From: Prochilodus magdalenae
Lineage: Eukaryota > Chordata > Actinopteri > Characiformes > Prochilodontidae
Assembly (NCBI GenBank): GCA_024036415.1
Contig: JAMWET010001283.1
Location: 62,001 to 126,000, forward strand
DNA length: 64,000 nucleotides
Direction of reading: 5' to 3'
Position numbers and translations under genes: made by a program. Numbering within the stretch: position 1 is the stretch's first letter; every line of letters starts with the position of its first letter. Positions 62,401 through 64,000 of the stretch are shown in pieces. The notes under the pieces are model-generated. The model did not search any database, was not told the DNA's origin, and saw only the letters and a list, made by a program, of their open reading frames with translations.

Positions 62401-63526
62401 CTTAATGTAATAATGTATAGGTTGTGGCATGACCATGCCTCCAGATCCTCATCTACACATTATTCGTGTCAATTAGTCAAATTGGAGTAACTGTCAGCTG
62501 AGGAACTGTCAACTGTCACTTGCGTTTTTTGCCATTTTTGTTATCATTGGAAATTTCGAACCTGGTTAGTAAACCCATGAGTAACACATCTCTGTTCATA
62601 TTACTCCTGTGTTGTCTTGCTATCCAGTGTCAACCACAGGAAGTTGTGTTGCCTTTATGAGTCATGATTCCTCTCAAACTTTCTTTCTCTTGTTGTAAGG
62701 GAGTTTTTCATTGCCACTGTCACCTTTGCTTTGTTCTTGGGTGCTTGAACTTTTTTTGTAAAGCTGCTTTGTAACGTTATTGGGTAAAGCACTGTATAAA
62801 TAAACATATAATTTCTTCAAATAAATAAACTGCAGTTAAAGAGTTCTCATCACAGCTCTGCTTTGTTCAAATTTTTCCATACAACTGTATTCAGGGAACA
62901 CGGTTAAAAACAAAAAAAAAACCTTACATAAATTAAAAATGTGTATGCGTGTTTGTGTGTCTGCCTGTCTGCGTATGTGTGAGCCTTTGAGGCTGTGCCT
63001 CTGGGGCTGTCATTATGCCATACCAGTCAGCTGATGCGTCCTGTGACCACAGTGTTTGAATTATTTATTTTTTTATTTCATTTTACTCATTACGAAACCT
63101 TCACTTTAAAAATGAATGCTGTGCTATATGGATTATTAATTTGTGCTCAGTTTTTATTCTTAACTTTCAGTTTTTTTTGAGGTAAGGGCGGTATTACTTT
63201 TCTGTTTTTGAGGTTTGCTTTTTAGTAACATATGCAGTTTTGCTAGTAGATGTTGTGGGAGACTGTAGAGCCATTGTGCTGAAAGTACTGGTACTGGGAT
63301 TGGGACCTCCTTTGGTGGTTATCATGTCTTTTTTATTCAAAGAGAGTTAAGTTGTTCTCTGTTTTTCAGAAGAGTCAGGGAGGCAGTGAAGCTCCAGCTC
63401 CAGCAGGAGACTTATCTGAAGAAGCAGATGAAATTCAGGAGTGTGGCATTCAGGCTCCTGGAGAGGAGGAAGGCTACGAGGCAGACAGTGAGAGCAACCC
63501 TGAGGATTCTGTCCAGTGGGAGGAAG
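46596..63526 (+). CDS. lyst: Lysosomal trafficking regulator, first third of the gene (six coding exons)
   Basis: LYST is a giant (about 3800-residue) cytosolic BEACH-WD40 protein. It controls size and secretion of lysosomes and lysosome-related organelles, and its loss causes Chediak-Higashi syndrome. Coding exons here are 46596-46790, 54422-54512, 55355-57458, 58191-59142, 59484-59645 and 63370-63526. All junctions are GT-AG and phases agree (0, 1, 2, 0, 0, 1), giving 1220 codons plus one base without a stop. This is the N-terminal ARM/HEAT-like helical region; the PH-BEACH and WD40 domains lie off the right edge. No frameshift or missing segment was found. It looks like a functional gene on the plus strand, head to head with mypn. 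Confidence 0.93.
46791..47290 (+). other. lyst: lyst intron, proximal part
   Basis: Intron following donor GTCAGT. A TA-rich run lies at about 47176-47192. No element recognised before the inverted-repeat unit that starts at 47294. Confidence 0.5.
47294..49332. repeat. 2-kb inverted-repeat unit bounded by 28-bp direct repeats
   Basis: The arms 47322-47867 and 48829-49303 are long inverted copies: for example CACTGCACAGTGCGGTGACAC and TTTAGGACAGGAAGCGAAACA on the left are found complemented on the right. The arms match over roughly 400-480 bp with small indels. The spacer (about 960 bp) contains a repeat also seen at 13311-14470 and an (ATT)n run at about 48796-48825. Directly outside the arms the 28-bp word AAAAAATAAATCCCTC-(G/A)-GGATCTCATAA stands in the same orientation at 47294-47321 and 49305-49332, differing at one base. 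No open frame of note. Confidence 0.8.
49372..49800. mobile_element. Non-autonomous DNA transposon (copy 2)
   Basis: The left end ACAGTGGTGTGTAATGATTTC and inner words TTTAAATATTAGTCACAGAC, AATGAAGGTTTTTATTATTA and GTGAAAAAGTGTTTGCC match the copy at 37640-38367. The right part contains the inverted TTTGAAACATTTAAGAGTAAC. It is internally deleted and has no coding capacity. Confidence 0.6.
50050..50320 (-). pseudogene. N-terminal zinc-finger fragment of a hAT transposase
   Basis: The minus-strand frame reads [20 protein letters not shown] followed by [20 protein letters not shown]. This is the CxxC...F..G...F....L..H....H pattern of TTF-type zinc fingers found at the start of certain hAT transposases. 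It then decays. There is no catalytic region in the element. Confidence 0.6.
50500..50790. repeat. Cluster of GTTCGTGAACG/GTTCGAATGAACG palindromes
   Basis: The words GTTCGTGAACG, GTTCGAATGAACG, ATTCGTTCAGTGAAC and ATTCGTTTACTGAACG recur within 300 bp. They alternate with AATCACTGAATCACCC. This is typical of a second small DNA element nested in the hAT-like one. Functionally it resembles an array of half-sites, but no binding protein can be named. Confidence 0.5.
51013..51845 (+). other. lyst: lyst intron, no recognised element
   Basis: Intron sequence with short frames that carry no motif. Confidence 0.4.
51849..52450 (-). mobile_element. LINE 3' end with GATA microsatellite tail
   Basis: (GATA)n at about 51849-51884 is followed by TACTTTATTGATCCCAGAGG and AAATTCAAGGCATCCAG, the reversed 3' terminus of a fish jockey/L2-like LINE. 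The region to 52450 holds its 3' untranslated part with a duplicated GGAGTGTGTGCAGAGATGGG and a doubled ACAAAAGACTTCCTGAGTC. It is 5'-truncated. Confidence 0.65.
52451..54421 (+). other. lyst: lyst intron, distal part
   Basis: From 52451 to about 52830 there are repeated words such as AGGGCACTT and AGGGTAC on both strands (possible unclassified repeat). The rest is AT-rich intron. It ends in the acceptor TTCTTTAG at 54421. Confidence 0.45.
54422..54512 (+). CDS. lyst: lyst coding exon ([20 protein letters not shown])
   Basis: 91 bases, phase 0 in and 1 out. It encodes [20 protein letters not shown] followed by [10 protein letters not shown], almost identical to vertebrate LYST. The donor is CAG|GTCAGT. 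Its leucine-rich helix is part of the N-terminal helical repeat region. Confidence 0.93.
55355..57458 (+). CDS. lyst: Large lyst coding exon (about 700 codons)
   Basis: 2104 bases between acceptor TCTCGTTAG and donor AAG|GTAAGA. Order of recognisable family blocks: a basic, serine-rich segment with [166 protein letters not shown] and [15 protein letters not shown]. The [12 protein letters not shown] region and the LYST-specific histidine and cysteine clusters are kept. A fish-specific insertion ([13 protein letters not shown]) sits near the middle. This is the typical very large early exon of vertebrate LYST genes. Confidence 0.95.
57459..58190 (+). other. lyst: Short lyst intron
   Basis: 732-bp intron with donor GTAAGA and acceptor TCTTCTTACCTCAG. 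The next possible AG, 5 bases on (CACAG), would break the frame. Confidence 0.7.
58191..59142 (+). CDS. lyst: lyst coding exon (317 codons)
   Basis: It begins with the third base of a split Ser codon and reads [20 protein letters not shown]. Blocks shared with LYST follow: [59 protein letters not shown] (highly conserved acidic/serine motif), [20 protein letters not shown] and [16 protein letters not shown] variable, charged linker of about 90 residues lies before the last block. It ends at phase 0 with CAG|GTAAAA. Confidence 0.94.
59290..59470 (+). repeat. Long TC/TTTTTC tract directly before a lyst splice acceptor
   Basis: About 180 bases of almost pure pyrimidine: (TC)n interrupted by TTTTTC blocks, with the longest uninterrupted TC run at about 59393-59466. 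It ends 17 bases before the acceptor at 59483, so it functions as, or greatly extends, the polypyrimidine tract. Apparent frames of Leu-Ser or Arg-Glu repeats across it are artefacts. Confidence 0.95.
59484..59645 (+). CDS. lyst: lyst coding exon (54 codons)
   Basis: It encodes [38 protein letters not shown] and EEKPER, corresponding to the LYST segment after the [11 protein letters not shown] block. The donor is AGG|GTTAGT, phase 0. Two in-frame acceptors lie 6 bases apart (after 59483 and after 59489). The second would omit Leu-Gln and aligns better with the mammalian sequence as I recall it. Confidence 0.92.
59646..63369 (+). other. lyst: lyst intron, mostly free of large mobile elements
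   Basis: 3.7-kb intron. It contains a possible cryptic exon (59854-59932), an (AAT)n run at about 62128-62150 and a 150-bp dispersed repeat at about 62650-62805 (TTTTTCATTGCCACTGTCACC, AAGCTGCTTTGTAACG, GCACTGTATAAATAAAC), which is a common fish repeat. Short frames have no motif. The acceptor at its end is TTCTCTGTTTTTCAG. Confidence 0.6.
62650..62805 (+). repeat. Short dispersed fish repeat ending in GCACTGTATAAATAAA
   Basis: The segment CCACTGTCACCTTTGCTTTG ... GTAAAGCTGCTTTGTAACG ... GCACTGTATAAATAAAC is familiar as a 3'-end type repeat scattered through teleost genomes, probably the tail of a LINE or SINE. It is non-coding and the family name is uncertain. Confidence 0.55.
63370..63526 (+). 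CDS. lyst: lyst coding exon with [12 protein letters not shown]
   Basis: 157 bases, phase 0 in and 1 out. It encodes [20 protein letters not shown] then an acidic segment with [20 protein letters not shown]. The [12 protein letters not shown] block is a signature of vertebrate LYST. The donor is GAAG|GTACTA. It is the last lyst exon recognised in the window. Confidence 0.93.
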
Positions 63527-64000
63527 GTACTAATGCATTCGTACACACAAGCAGGTGGTTTTTACATAATAGGGAATTGGATAATTTAATTTCAGGCTCT
63601 GCTTTTTGTCCACTGTTTAAGCAAGTTTGTCACATAAATTGCTATTAATCCCTCCTGTTTTTTAGTTTACTGGATATGTTCCGCTGCTGAACAGTGCTCA
63701 CTTCTGTTTAGATGAGTTTTAACAAGATATGTTTTAATAAGTATATGGTTTTAGCTAAAGGGGGACATAAAAGCTAAGTATATGCATATAATTAAATTAT
63801 AAAATCTAATAATAATAATGTGATTCAATAAAAGTAAATAACTGTAAATGCGGAAGTAATAATATATTTATATTATATATATAATATATATTTCTTTCAT
63901 TTTTAAACTTTTTTAACAGTTAACATTTTTCAACCTAAAATCAAAGTTGTTGTTTTGTCTTGTTAGTTAATGTCCCTGGTCATATAAAGGATGGCTCGTG
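63527..64000 (+). other. lyst: lyst intron running off the right edge
   Basis: AT-rich intron. No further coding exon recognised before the edge. Confidence 0.5.

Overview
The window looks like a ray-finned fish genome, probably an otophysan (carp/characin/catfish-type) teleost. It has long, AT-rich, repeat-filled introns. Its mobile elements are typical of fish: Tc1/mariner, hAT, PIF/Harbinger-like, L1-type and jockey/L2-type LINEs, a Ty3/gypsy fragment and tRNA-derived SINEs. Two vertebrate genes are recognisable. They lie head to head and both are cut by the window edges.

Minus strand, 1-2760: the first coding exon of myopalladin (mypn, a sarcomeric immunoglobulin-domain protein), with part of its next intron at 1-1929. 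Plus strand, about 25.1 kb to the end: the 5' third of lyst, the lysosomal trafficking regulator (Chediak-Higashi protein, a BEACH-family giant). Six lyst coding exons from the conserved start codon onward (46596-63526) join in frame with consensus splice sites and give about 1220 residues. Two further exons upstream (26116-26331 and 34823-34914) carry an ATG in a good context and splice in frame into the conserved start. They predict a 60-residue N-terminal extension, which is the most interesting gene-level observation here.

3-25 kb, between the genes, is a transposon graveyard. It holds a Tc1 element (3308-4535), an older Tc1 relic (6606-7625), a Tc1 transposase relic split by a Harbinger-like element (12.2-13.3 kb), a decayed L1 copy (16.3-21.0 kb) interrupted by a LINE tail, a second Tc1 (21629-22970) inserted into another Harbinger-like copy, and a SINE. 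25.1-25.5 kb is the likely lyst promoter and first exon.

The large lyst introns (26.3-54.4 kb) hold more elements: gypsy gag/RNaseH/integrase fragments (31.0-32.7 kb), a jockey/L2-like LINE on the minus strand (35.1-37.2 kb) with a SINE inside, a Harbinger-like element with a broken Myb/SANT gene (38.7-40.8 kb), an internally deleted hAT with an intact 248-residue ORF and perfect 8-bp target duplications sitting inside an L1 (43.0-46.3 kb), a 2-kb inverted-repeat unit flanked by 28-bp direct repeats (47.3-49.3 kb) and a second hAT-like element (49846-51007). From 54.4 kb onward exons are close together and repeats sparse, apart from a very long TC tract directly before one lyst splice acceptor.

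No bacterial-type systems, CRISPR arrays or rRNA genes were seen. Element family names come from recognisable protein motifs and terminal repeats read by eye, not from a database search.
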